Shown here piece by piece: positions 23,132 through 34,822 of a stretch of 64,000 bases of DNA. A program made the translations under genes and the position numbers. The stretch covers positions 2,040,948 to 2,104,947 of the forward strand of contig OZ038321.1 of assembly GCA_964035795.1 (NCBI GenBank), read 5' to 3'. The stretch is from Pterobdella sp. o SKG-2022 (taxonomy: Eukaryota > Annelida > Clitellata > Hirudinida > Piscicolidae). The notes beneath the pieces are model-generated. The model worked only from the letters and a program-made list of their open reading frames with translations, did not search any database and was not told the DNA's origin. Position 1 is the stretch's first letter, and the number at the start of each line of letters is the position of its first letter.

Positions 23132-23300
23132 GCCCGCATAGCTCAGTTGGTAGAGCATTAGACTAGTTATCCTAAGTAACCGGGCTCGATCCCGCGTGGT
23201 CCGACAATTATATACACAAAGAGTAGCGCCCTGTGGAACATTTGTTGAGCTAATGAAACCCCAATATGGAGCGACTGAAAGTCGATCAAAAAAAAATAAT
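23132..23300 (+). mobile_element. tRNA-headed SINE, variant with a different body (copy 3)
   Basis: The head GCCCGCATAGCTCAGTTGGT runs to GATCCCGCGTGGTCCGACAA. It is the most tRNA-like copy, but its anticodon arm has a one-base bulge. The body is not that of the other copies: it is AGTAGCGCCCTGTGGAACAT and on, which matches the inverse of 54440-54502. Confidence 0.7.
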
Positions 23301-24062
23301 AATGCGTTAGCATCGGCGTCATGAAACGCTAGATAATGACAAAGTTAGGTATGCTTATGATTGGTGCAACAAGGGAAGTTTGCAAATGAATTACAGAATT
23401 ATTTTCACAAAAAAATAAAAAATAAACCTTTTAAAGGAATAATTGCTTTAAAGAACTCTAGTGAAAGACAATAAGAAAAAATATTTTAAAAACCTTTTGT
23501 GAGCTTATCTTCAAAATCAACTACGAAGACTCATGAAGAATTTTATTCTCTTTTTAAAAAATTTCTTAAATTCACCTCTATATAATGATTTTCCGGAGCC
23601 ACACTGAAATGAATACTAACAGTTTTTATAGAAATACAAAGCTTTTCGTCATCAATGTAAACTTTAAAGTATGAAAAACCGTCTTTTAATGTAACCAAGA
23701 CTTCCAATGAAACAATGGATATTTAGTATTTTTAGTTAATATTAGGGAAATAACTTTATACAGTATGACCAAAATATCTTACAATTGTGGTTAATTTATG
23801 CAACAAATATATTCAGCAAGTTATTTGAAACCAAATCTCTGCTGTTGTATGAAAATATTATTATCAGAAATAATCATTAGATTTCAAAGTGTAGTAGTAG
23901 TAGTAGTAGTATTAGTTTTAATAATTGTGAAAGCACTAAAGGTTAATTTGGTAAAAAATTGGGTCATGGCCTACTTTTATATTTGTTCACATACATTCCA
24001 ACTGTATGGGAACACATATACAAAAAACACCCAAATGTTCATATGAATTTACAATAAAACAT

Positions 24063-24262
24063 NNNNNNNNNNNNNNNNNNNNNNNNNNNNNNNNNNNNNN
24101 NNNNNNNNNNNNNNNNNNNNNNNNNNNNNNNNNNNNNNNNNNNNNNNNNNNNNNNNNNNNNNNNNNNNNNNNNNNNNNNNNNNNNNNNNNNNNNNNNNNN
24201 NNNNNNNNNNNNNNNNNNNNNNNNNNNNNNNNNNNNNNNNNNNNNNNNNNNNNNNNNNNNNN
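24063..24262. other. Assembly gap (200 N)
   Basis: Exactly 200 Ns between AAAACAT and an ATT-rich microsatellite. The round size suggests a gap of unknown or nominal length. Confidence 1.
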
Positions 24263-24480
24263 TAATGTTATTATTCTTATTATTATTATTATTTATATCC
24301 TTATTATTATTTTTATTATCATTATTATTATTGTTATTATAATAATAATCATTATTATTTTCATTATCATCATTATTATTGTTATTATAATAATAATTAT
24401 TATTATTTTCATTATTATTTTTATTATTATTACTATTATTATTTAATTATTATTATTTTTTTTATTTTTATTATTACTAG
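24263..24480. repeat. (ATT)n-rich tract with higher-order units
   Basis: Degenerate ATT/ATC tract. The block ATTATTGTTATTATAATAAT recurs about 54 bases apart (about 24326 and 24377). It borders the gap and is the likely cause of the assembly break. Confidence 0.9.
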
Positions 24481-24880
24481 TATTCTTTCATAATATCATA
24501 TTTTTGTTATTTTTATTATTATTATTATTATGATAAATTATTGTAATCAAAGCATTGAGTTTTTTTCAAATTGAAAAAAAAAACAAGTAATAATAATAAA
24601 AATAAACATTATAAATTAATAACGCTATTAATCACAAATTAATAATAACAATAATAATCAAAACAATAATAACAATAATAATCAAAACAATAATAACAAT
24701 AATAATTACAACAATAATAATCACAACAATAATAACAAAAATAATCTAAATAATAATAATAATAACTTAAATAACATCATCATTATCACCATAACTACTC
24801 TCATTATTATAATGAATTAAAGCGAGTTTCACACTACACTCAAACGGACTTTGGAGCTGAGCATGACCTTTCAAGACGGT

Positions 24881-24984
24881 GTGTGCGTGCAGATATTTAG
24901 GAACACACGGGCCCTTATATTCTTTCAGGGCCTTGTGTGCGTGCAGATATTTAGAGACACACGGGCCCTTATAATTTTTCAGGG
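24881..24984 (+). repeat. Two-unit 54-bp direct repeat next to the LINE 5' end
   Basis: GTGTGCGTGCAGATATTTAG starts at 24881 and again at 24935. Both are followed by ACACACGGGCCCTTATA and TTTTCAGGG. The GC content is high for the window. It could be a duplicated part of the LINE or its truncation junction. Confidence 0.85.
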
Positions 24985-27342
24985 TGGGTTTGGTTGATCA
25001 CATTGACATGATCCATCCCAGACTCCTTCACCACCTTGGTCCTATAGCCGTTAATAACTTATTACGAATCTGCAACCTATCCTGGTCGACAATGGAGATA
25101 TTTCAAGCCTGGAGAGTAGCCGATGTACACATAGTACTTAAAGCAAGCAAAGACGCCCAGTGTCTTGATAGCTATCAGCCTATCTCTCTCACCTCGACGA
25201 TGGGGAAAGTTATGGAGAGGCTAGTAACCAAACGATTACACTATTTTGCGAAATGTCATAATCTTCTTACACCCTTTCAAGCTGGGTTCCGTACCGGCCG
25301 CAGTACAGAGGACCAGCTTCTCCGACTTTCCCAATCTATCAGTTCCAGCACGTACCAATGCAGCGTACGGTAATGGCTCTGATCGACTACTCTAGAGCAC
25401 ACGACAAGGTGTGACGGGACGCGCTTCTTTTCAAAATGCAGCAAATGGGAGTCTCGACCAAGATGCTACGATGGGTCCAAGCTTGGCTTTCCAACAGACT
25501 CACATGGGTGACGTTTGACGGAAAAAAAGCAAAACGGTCATTTTGAAGCAAGGCGTCCTACAGGGATCAGTTTTATCGCCACTTCTGTTCCTTTTTTATA
25601 TTAATGACCTACCCAACGGCATCGCTCAATCCAACGTGAGCCTTTTCGCAGACGATGTAGCTGTTTGGAGTCAGGCCTCTGGTCTACTACAAGCAAAACA
25701 GAGCTTGCAAACTAACCTGAACCACATCGCGGAATGGAGCAAACGGTGGAAGATGGAACTCTCTGTCCAGAAGTCAAAATGCTCCTTTTTCACCACCAGC
25801 ACGCATGAAGCTAGCTGGCGTCCCAATTTGAAGCTAAGTGGCCACGTACTTAAGTATAATCTCCTCCCCAAGTTCCTTGGTGTCACATATGATGGTCAGT
25901 TAACCTTTGTCCCCCATGCAGCGACTGTCGGCGGAAAGCTGCGGAGGCAGGCTAGTGCTTTGAGATGCCTTGCGACGACTGACTGGGGCTACGACAAACA
26001 AACATTACTGGCTACCTTCATCACGACGGGCAGATCAGCTGTTGAATATGCGGCGGCCACATGGCTACCGTGGGTGTCGTCTTCAACTATGGAAAAGCTG
26101 GAGACGTGCCAACGATTTGCGGGGCGAGCTATCACCGGACAAGTCAAAACCACAACAGTGGAGGCGATCCTTGCCGATGCTAATCTTCCAAAAATTGGCA
26201 CGAGAGCCACACAACTTTGCGCCATAGCCCTAAAAAAGTCGAAAAGGACTGCACCCGAAAACCCGCGTCATCAAATTGCTGAGCAGTCATTCCGTCAACG
26301 CACGAAAAAGCCGGAGCAGTATGGGTCAATCTTTGGAAAGACCAGTTCTGCCAAACAGCCAGAACTTTTCCCCCCATGGATGCAGATAGGTGAACATATC
26401 TTCGAGACTTCCGGCAGCAAGTCTGGGAACGCTAAAGCTGACAAGAAATGGGCATGGCAACGACTAGGGGGAGGCTGGAACACCTTTGACCTAGTTGTGT
26501 ATACCGACGAATCAGCAACGAGTGGAACCGGAACAGGTGGTGGTGGAATTGTCGTTACCACTGGCCACCCTAGCGACTCTCAAGTTCTCCGCTATTTTGC
26601 CATTCCCACCGGCAAATGGTGTTTCTATTACCAGGCGGAAATAAAGGCGGTGTTTAAAGCACTTCAAGTAATCCAGGCGGAAGTGCACGTCCAAAATGCC
26701 CGAATTGTCAGCGATAGCCAATCTGTCTTACTTCACATTCAGGCAACGCACCCATCCCAACCGTGCAACGACAGGGACGAACACACCGTCCTTAAAACAC
26801 TTTCAATGCCGACGGCACGGGGCTACCAGGTAACCTTTACTTGGTGCTCGAGTCACTGTGGCATCACTGGTAATGAGCTAGCAGATGCTCAGGCGAAGAA
26901 GGGGGCTGACGCTGACCATCACTACACCACAGCCAAAGCGATGATAAGCAGAGCAACGAGGGGCGGGCCAGCGTCGCATAAACTCACTCAGCGGATCTAT
27001 GGTGATAGAGAATCAAAGGCCAACAGAAAAAAAGAAGACCCACTGGGAAGAAGAGATCAGGTGACTTCAGGACGCCTTCGATTTGGTCACCATATGGAAC
27101 TCAAATATTGGTTGGCAAAAATCAACAGAGCAGTTGATACCATCTGTCGGAAATGTGTCCTAGGTGATGAGACCGCTGAGTATACCATCTACAAATGTCC
27201 TCGTATACATCGGCCACCTGCTGAACCCCCTCTTCCCAACACAATGGCATTAAACCCTAAACTGACTTTGATGATATGGGATAAGTGGAAATCGATGTCA
27301 GATCTTTCAAACATTTCACAACCCCAACCTCTACTACACTAA
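24984..27342 (+). pseudogene. Decayed LINE ORF2: reverse transcriptase, RNase H, Cys-rich C-terminus (endonuclease missing)
   Basis: The first open stretch (24984-25373) carries the fingers part of an RT, with SYQPISLTSTMGKVMERLV and FQAGFRTGRSTEDQLLRL. Around 25360 the frame shifts, TGA near 25418 replaces the expected Trp codon, and a second shift near 25545 leads into a 599-codon frame (25543-27342). That frame has GVLQGSVLSPLLF, the catalytic FADD at residues 35-38 and thumb and connection regions. A complete RNase H follows, with acidic residues Asp322 (YTDES), Glu366 (AEIKAV), Asp391 (SDSQS) and Asp448 (NELADAQAKKG). The C-terminal knuckle CRKC-x10-YxxxxCP has Tyr where the family usually has His. 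EN and ORF1 are absent. RNase H plus this layout suggests the I/R1/LOA/Ingi side of non-LTR elements, but the clade is not certain. It is dead in this copy. Confidence 0.9.
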
Positions 27343-27359
27343 CTCGCTTTCACTCATCG

Positions 27360-27480
27360 CTCAACAACAACAACAACAGCAATCATCACCACCACCATCA
27401 TCATCTTTATCATCATCACAACTACAACCCCAACCATCATCATCATCATCATCATCATCACTTTCCTCATCATCGTTCAA
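27360..27480. repeat. CAA/CAT simple-repeat tail of the LINE
   Basis: (CAA)n then (CAT)n starts about 15 bases after the LINE stop codon. A simple-repeat 3' tail is usual for I-type and related LINEs. Confidence 0.7.
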
Positions 27481-27748
27481 CTTTTGTTTAAAAGATATCA
27501 AACTAGTATATATTGTTATTAATTAGCATCCAATTAGCAGCCAGAACCATCACTTTTTTTTTCTTTTTTGCATACAGACTTTTTTATTGATGATGAAATT
27601 TATTTATTATCCACTTCTCTATACATACCCGAGTTTCATCCTTACTTAGAGTAAAAATCTAATATATAAATTTCAATAAAGTTTGTGAATTGTTCGCTGT
27701 AAAGATTTCGGAAATATAAATTATAATCAAAGTAGTAATAAAATAAAT

Positions 27749-27872
27749 AATAAAAAAAATAATAAATTTTATTAAAACAACAACAATAATAATAAATTTT
27801 ATTAAAACAACAACAATAATAATAAATTTTATTAAAACAACGACAATAATAATAAATTTTATTAAAACAGAA
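27749..27872. repeat. 30-bp tandem repeat, four copies
   Basis: The unit AATAAATTTTATTAAAACAA + CAACAATAAT is repeated with almost no change. One copy has CGACAATAAT. Confidence 0.9.
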
Positions 27873-28702
27873 ACGATAAAAGCGTCAGCTAAATTGGCAT
27901 ACATTGTAAAAAGTGAACTATTAAAATGTTTTTTATAGCGCTGAGTTGAACAAATTTATTTACTATGGGAATTCAGAAGAAAACATTATAGTTAACTCTG
28001 TTAATTTTTTTATTATATTTATAATTATTATTTTTATATTATTGTTTTTTTTTTTGGTAAGTATGAAAACAGTATATTATGAAAGTGATTTCAACAAAGA
28101 ATGAGAGATAAACAAAAGTAAAACAATAATATTAAACAAAAAAAAATTAAAAAAAATTAAAAAATTGGTATTGACTACAAAAAACTACGGGAATTATCTG
28201 TATTAACAAGAACAGTAATAATATTATTACAATATTTAAAAAATATGAATGGTAATTCTTAAAAATAAAGCAAACAAAAAAATATAAATAATACCAAAAT
28301 AATATCAATTCAAAAATAATAATACTATCAAAAAAATAATAATAAGAATAATAGAAATAATAATAAAAATAATAATGATGTCATCAAAAGCTTTCACTAT
28401 GAAGGAATTCATCAGCACTTCACCATAGTTTCAACAGCGCACTGCTGCTTCGAGTATTCTATAAATAGTTTATGAATATTTAATTAGTACTTAAAACTTT
28501 TATGAATTCTGATTGGTTGTTTGAATGATTATTGATATTCATGATTTTTATAGATTCTGATTGGTTGTTTGGATCTGATTAATATTGATGGTTTATAAAT
28601 TTATGGTCGTATGGAAATTAATATTATTTTTTCAATTATTTATATAATCACCAAAATTATTTCTGAAATGAACAAAACATTTATTAATAAATGTAATAAA
28701 TG

Positions 28703-29070
28703 ACGTCGTCCTGATGGCATAACGACCTTCCCTTGGAAGCATGGAAAATGCTTGATCTGAGACGCAACAGTCGTCGACTCTTTTTCCAAGTCTCACATTA
28801 TCGCCAGCTCCATCAAGTCAGGATCCAGCGCAAAATCTGCGGAAATATTAAAAAGCCGCAAATATCAGAACTTGGTGGGCAACTTCCATTATCAACCCGT
28901 TGCATTCGAGACAACGAGCTGCTGCAAAGCTTCAACCAGTAGCTTTGTTGATGAGTTAGGTAGAAAAGTTATCGAAGCGTCAGGGGACTCTTTGGAGGCA
29001 GTATGGTTGCGTCAGAAGATTTCCCTTGCAATTGCCCGCGCAATGCTACCAGCATTCTTTCCTGTTTCCG
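28703..29070 (+). mobile_element. Decayed dispersed repeat, copy B (coding remnant)
   Basis: Homologue of 17615-17847. The 3' half has the longest surviving frame (SFVDELGRKVIEASGDSLEA, then VWLRQKISLAIARAML). The upstream part, which copy A does not obviously share, is GC-rich with MLDLRRNSRRLFFQVSHY in one frame. Frames change between parts, so it is not a live gene. Confidence 0.6.
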
Positions 29071-29908
29071 TGAAATAAAACATTTCTTTTTGAATTTTAA
29101 GAATACATAATTACTTGTACGATCGAAATAAATATTTATAACCCATGAATACTCATAAAGTTTTACAGACTCTAATTAGTAGGGTGCCAACCAACTGAAT
29201 ATATTAATATTAATGAAATATAAAACAATTTCCAAAACTGTTTTCTAGCTGTATTTCAATGAAATAATTTATGAGCACTTAAAGCTAAAAGTACAGAGGA
29301 AGGGATAAAACTGTCATGCGCAAACCCAATCACTTGGAAATGTCGCACTGTTAAAAATTAGCTCAGTACATCAAAATGAGAACATTTATGGTTTGACATT
29401 TTTTCCATTTTAATTTATTATTCCAATAATTTCATCAGATATTTTCAATGTGACGTAGTCTTATAAAAAGCTTTTTTCTATGTCAGAAATTTTCTTTTCT
29501 CAATAAAACTGGATAACTCCGTAAAACTCTTTTATGTTGTCTGTTTGTCACGGTTTTTCGTTGTTGTTGTTATTTTATCATTATTGTTGATCTTGTTCTT
29601 CTTTTGTTGTTATTATCGATATTATCGTTATTATAATGTTCTTATTATTGTTATTATTATTGCATACACCACAGAGCCTCAATACCATTTTTAGACTACC
29701 ATACTCAAAACTTAAGCATTGTCGTCTGTCTAATTTTATATTGGCTTGAGGGCCAACTTTATTTTTAGACTGTAGCGCCACTTATTGGTTTGAGGGTCTT
29801 CATTTCTGGGCCTCTTCTTGGTTTGATGTGCTGCTATTCAAACTATCATCATATGTACCTTATATTACATCAGCTAAATATTATTACTTGATAATTTACC
29901 ACTATTAC

Positions 29909-30092
29909 ATTCAAATAAAAACATTTTTAGGAGTTTATTTTTTTCCACAAAGCTTTTTGTAAGATGAACTTACATTATCAAGTGGAGGTACAAATATAAG
30001 AAATTGTTTGTGTAAAACCTTAATAATGTAAGTTCATCTTACGAAAAGCTTCGTGGAATAAAATAAACTTCTAAAAGTGTTTTTATTTGAAT
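29909..30092. mobile_element. MITE-like hairpin element 1
   Basis: Two 69-base arms (29909-29977 and 30024-30092) are about 90% reverse complementary, around a 46-base loop. The outer ends are ATTCAAATAAAAAC and the inner ends are GTAAGATGAACTTACATTA. The same element occurs at 60216-60384 with an identical loop start (TCAAGTGGAGGTACAAATAT). No coding capacity. Confidence 0.8.
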
Positions 30093-30510
30093 ATTTGGGT
30101 TTGGGTCGTATATTTAAAATGTTATTTTCACAAATTTTGAAATTGATTTTATAATTCATTTTTTCGCAAGTTGATTGTTTTTTGAAATATTACTCATAAA
30201 TCTTTATAATTAAAAAACTAACACCCTTTCAGAGATCTGAGCTGTTATGCACTATGCATAAGTTTAACTAACTTGGGTTGAAATTATGAAAATAAGTATA
30301 GTACTAAATTGGCGTAATTAGTTTTGATTAAAATGAAATGTGTTAACAAACAATGATATTTTGTATATTTAGTGGTATAGAAAGCAAGCGATAACTGATT
30401 CAATTAGAATCTTCGTAATTATAATTTAATTATAGTGTGATTTGCAGAAAATAATTAAATATAATTATCGAAAATTAATAAAACAACTATCTAAAATAAT
30501 TATGTTTACT

Positions 30511-30855
30511 TGACAATGTGAGCTAGTCTTACGAAAAGCTCCGTGACTTTTAAAATAAATACTTTGTGTTTTTTGACCTTAAAAAAATAAAAACAATTAA
30601 TCTTAATATATGTATTTTTTCAGTTTAAAATGTTTCTTATTGAGTCTGAAACTCTGTAACAATATGGTATCTTCAAAACTTTGAGATTTTTTTTCAAACC
30701 TAACTCCGATAAGGAGATAATAAAAAACTCGAAGATAGGTATAAGAAACACAAAGATCTCTTAAAACACGAAGTATCTATAAAAAAAAGTATCTATTAAC
30801 TTGATGCATAAGCTTTATGATGCTTTTTGCAAGAAAATCTTACATTATCAAGTTA
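30511..30855. mobile_element. Related inverted-repeat element (ACTTGAYAATGTRAG ends)
   Basis: ACTTGACAATGTGAGCTAGT at 30511 faces AAATCTTACATTATCAAGTT ending at about 30855. Next to the ends are CTTACGAAAAGCTCCGTG and GCTTTTTGCAAG, which relate to the inner arms of element 29909-30092. Further fragments with ACACAAAGTATTTATTAA and CGAAGCTTTTCATAAG lie at 31260-31325, 32412-32457, about 39333 and about 62400. Confidence 0.6.
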
Positions 30856-31110
30856 CCCTTTGATAATTCATATTAATCAATAAATACCTTTAAACTTTTA
30901 ATTGGTTAATAACTTTTTATCCATTAATTGATAAATACTTTTTATTTGTCTCCCTCATAATGGGTTTTAGCCTACGGTATTTTATCAGAGCTTAGTAACT
31001 AATTGGGTAGCTAATATCTTCTTAATAAAACAATATTTTTTTGATATAGTTATTATTTAATAGTAAATTAGTGTATTAAAAACAATACTAGAATTCGTTT
31101 TTTGAGACAG

Positions 31111-31179
31111 TAGAAAACGTTATCTGCAAACCGTTGATGAGGAAGGAGATGTCAAGAGAGGAGATATATGTGATACAAG
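31111..31179 (+). CDS. Possible isolated coding exon
   Basis: Between GAGACAG (acceptor) and ATACAAG|GTTGAT (donor), 22 codons read ENVICKPLMRKEMSREEIYV and then IQ. The base composition is above background. Sixty-nine open bases can arise by chance, and no partner exon was found, so confidence is low. Confidence 0.2.
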
Positions 31180-31885
31180 GTTGATGTATCTATTTTTTCC
31201 AATATTTTTTTGCCTTTCCGATGAAGTCCGGTTACCTGAATCAAATTGTGAGGTCAACAAACACAAAGTATTTATTAAAAAGAAGATACGAAGCTTTTCA
31301 TAAGACTAGCTTACATTATTAAGAGGCAAAGACATCACAATTTTTTTTTCTCTAAGGTTTGTTCATTAACTCCCATTTATTTGAAGGATTCTGTTTTGAT
31401 TATCGTATGTTTTAATTTTTATTTGGACTTTTAAGGATCAGAACCTTAATTATTATAAAAATTTTTGGAACAATTTTTTTTTCGCAATTCACTTAAAATA
31501 TTTTTTACAATTTTTCTGTTAAAAATGGTTGGAAAAATTTAGAGTAAGCCTGAAACAAATTATGCGGAAATATGAGAAAATATTTCTTTGGAAAATTTCA
31601 GGTTTGAAAATTCTAGCACCATTTTTAAATGTTGTTTTTTGAATAGTGAATATTTTTTTTTGTTAGAGATAATACGTTTAGACATTCATTTTTGAGTGTT
31701 TATTGCTATATTAGTTTTTTTTATTTTGAATTTTTTGTTGATAAATTGCTATTTTTTGTTATTTTGAGAAAAAAACTAGATTTATAATTTTTTATTTAGT
31801 TTTTTTAGCTTTTTCCAGTTTTTATCATCCATTATTTTAAAACCCATATCACTGTTTGTTATTATTTCATTTAAATATAAGTTAA

Positions 31886-31889
<4 letters not shown>

Positions 31890-31982
<93 letters not shown>

Positions 31983-31995
31983 GTTGTTGTTGTTG

Positions 31996-32066
<71 letters not shown>

Positions 32067-32068
32067 GG
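31890..32068. repeat. (TTA)n microsatellite with a short (TTG)n core
   Basis: About 175 bases of TTA/ATT interrupted by TTGTTGTTGTTG near 31980. Confidence 0.95.
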
Positions 32069-32699
32069 CTATTTTTATGATTCTATGGATAATCGTTTTG
32101 TTGTTAAACGTCGTTAAGTTAATGGTTTCAAATAGCAGCTCATTATCTCAATCATCCCATTATGTCATTTCTATAGATTGATGTTGTGTTGTTGTGTGTG
32201 GATGCATCAAGGTTTTTGTGATGGTGTTAGGGGTTGGGGCTAAAGTTAAACTTCACTTGGTAATGTTGGTTAGAATTACTTTAGTTTTCTTGGAGACATC
32301 GTATGTTTTTTTTTAACTTGAATTTCAACAGTGAAACTTCAAACTATGAGGAGCGTGTTCTCATGATTCTTCATAATTTGAAGTTTTTACCGTTGAAATT
32401 CAGGGTTAGGCTAACAAAAAGCTTTGTGGTTTGGGTTAATAAATACTTTGTGTTTGTTTCTCTCACTAATGAATTTAAAACGGTTTTTGAGCCATTTTTT
32501 TTTCTTATCAAGTTTTGCTTTATTATAATTTCTTTGTTTTGAAGTTTAAAATAATTTGAAATAAGAAATTTTGGTACTGGAGTGTAATAAGATACAAATG
32601 CTGATGTTCTCATAATTGAAAATATCATATTAGTATCAAAAAGCTTTTCATATAAAAAACTATGAGCATACATAAATATCCTTAACTTATAGTGATTTA

Positions 32700-32840
32700 T
32701 GTTCAAAAAGTTTCTGGTAGTTTGCATTGTTATCAAAGAATCTGTTAACAAATATGCTGCAGAACTTATGTGTTTGTGTTTAAAAAGTTTCTGATAGTTG
32801 GCAATGTTATCGAATATGCGGCAGAACTCATGCATACTTG
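32700..32840. repeat. Imperfect about 65-bp tandem duplication
   Basis: AAAAAGTTTCTGGTAGTTTG...TGCTGCAGAACTTATG is followed by AAAAAGTTTCTGATAGTTGG...TGCGGCAGAACTCATG. The second unit lacks about 10 bases (AGAATCTGTTAACA region). Confidence 0.75.
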
Positions 32841-33599
32841 AGCTGAGTTGTCATGGTATCAATTACACAAATTCCATTCAAATCAAAGAGTGTACAGCTT
32901 TTGAGAAATTTATATTAAAACAATTTGATTAAAAAATATGAAAAAATCAAATTGAATATTAGGAATTTATGTTAATTTTTCTTGAATACTGTGTAAATTA
33001 TATCTGATTAATATTTTAATTCAATATTAAAAAATTTAGTTAACACCAAACTTCTCAAAAATCCTATATGAAATATTTAAACTTTATAATGAAATTCAGT
33101 TTGAATTTCATATTAAAGTTACATTAAATTATATTAAATATATATTATTAATTCATGTTTAAAAATTATTGAGAAAATCTACAAAATTTCAACACATCTC
33201 TCAATTATTCCAAATAGGTCTGGTTTATGACGCATATAAGCTACATTCTACGGTTGATATTACTTCAATATTATTTCCAATGATTTTTTGAACATTCAAA
33301 TTCAATTTATATTATTTGATTTTATTATGAATTCAAATGTTTTTAATATTTGTTTCAAACTTGTATTAATGCTTTTTGTGGTTCAGTTTCTGTTGATTTA
33401 AATAATTCCCACCAGATTTGAATTCTGAGTGAGCTTCAAATGACTCTCAATAGTTGAGCTTGTTATAAACCATCCTTATACTTTCTCTCATTAAAATTAA
33501 ACTCAACAAAAATAAATTAATTACCAAAAATCAAAAAATTAACTAATTAATATTAATAAAAACATCAAAAATAAACTAATTAATATTCATAAACACATC

Positions 33600-33735
33600 A
33601 ACCACATCCCTTACACGCACAGCTGTCATCTAGTCAGCTTCTCTGCACGCAACATTCTTTCATTATCTCTCCACAGTTCTCTCTCCGCAACACTTTTACT
33701 GCAGTCAGCTACTGAGAGCAGTTTGATTTATGCGG
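33600..33735 (+). promoter_or_regulatory. Leader-like exon candidate ending in ATGCGG|GTAAGT
   Basis: This pyrimidine- and GC-richer stretch ends at a consensus donor (donor GT at 33736). The only start codon is ATG CGG directly at the border, so it would be a 5' leader exon with at most two codons. No TATA box is evident. Confidence 0.35.
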
Positions 33736-34525
33736 GTAAGTTACACATTTATTGATTTTTTAATGTTTGGAATATCTCTGAGTTTTAGAATTAGTCTTTT
33801 TTAAACATTTGTTCCAATAATATGTGTTGTTGTTATTGAAGTTTTTTAGTATTTATTTTTTATTTTTATTGTTTTTTAGTATTTATTTTTGAGGTATCTA
33901 ATGCTGTTTTGATATCATCTCTAATTGCTCTGAATTCAACATATAAATTATTTATAACACGTGCGGTTCTAAGCTTATCTGGATAAGTTGTTAAGAACTA
34001 TAACGTAACTCTTATTAATTATGAGGAGTTTTCTTTTTTTTTTTTAATTAAAGTAAACTTCCAATCATAGCATTTTTATTACATATATTGAATTTGAAAT
34101 GTTGAATTTCATTATACATTAATAAATGCAAAATTAGGATGTCCTTTTCTTTCTTGTTAACTTTTATTTTGATTTATCATGAGAATATTTGAAAACATGA
34201 CAAGTTTAGCTTCAATATATTAACATAAAATCTTAAATGCATAAAAAAAATATAAAATATAAATATACATCTGATATTATAAGCAAATCTTCAACACTAC
34301 AAACTCTAATCACAGACCAATGATTCTCATTTGCTCTGGTAAAATTTTCCCCTTTATTCAAATGTCTTATGCGGTGTGTGTTGACTGGGGATATTATCTC
34401 AACTTTGGCCATTATTAACAGTGTGTGTCCATAGACTTAGTACCTCAAATTAACTGTGTCTGTCGTGTTTGTAGGCTTGATACGTGAGATAGTGTTTGGT
34501 GGTGGGTTGGTGAGATGGTGGTTAT

Positions 34526-34822
34526 GTGGTGGGTCATCAACTTGAACCAAAAATGTCGAAGATTGTTAAACATACAAAGTCATTAAACTTTTACAGCTTC
34601 ATACCTCCCACTTTGAAACAGCTGACACTTGAGACAAGAAAAAATCTTGATAAAATGAACTGCAGACGCATAAATAACCCAAAGAAATCATGGAAACATA
34701 ATGGTAAAAACAGTAGGCATGAATGCTTAAGACCCCAAGCTATTCTGCTGTCTTCTTGTCAACAGTGGATAAGTTTTAAGAAAGAAATCCTAAATTTCAC
34801 TCGATCTGTTTCCAAGTTTTAA
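34526..34822 (+). CDS. Hypothetical 98-codon ORF
   Basis: It starts with MVGHQLEPKMSKIVKHTKSL and ends NFTRSVSKF. It is basic, lacks a signal peptide or TM segment and has no recognised motif. The codon mix is less biased to T/A runs than neighbouring noise. It lies about 0.8 kb after the 33735 donor. It may be a real small protein, a 3' exon or a chance ORF. Confidence 0.25.
   Translation: MVGHQLEPKMSKIVKHTKSLNFYSFIPPTLKQLTLETRKNLDKMNCRRINNPKKSWKHNGKNSRHECLRPQAILLSSCQQWISFKKEILNFTRSVSKF

Noticed and set aside
23132..23206. A functional tRNA gene
   Set aside because: The head is tRNA-like, but the anticodon arm has a bulge, the acceptor ends do not pair cleanly and related copies carry SINE bodies, so it is a SINE head.
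27749..27872. CRISPR-like array (30-bp repeats)
   Set aside because: The units are directly adjacent with no spacers, and the DNA is eukaryotic. It is an ordinary tandem repeat.
32371..32835. 154-aa minus-strand ORF
   Set aside because: It overlaps an imperfect tandem duplication and a MITE fragment. Its composition matches background and no motif is visible.
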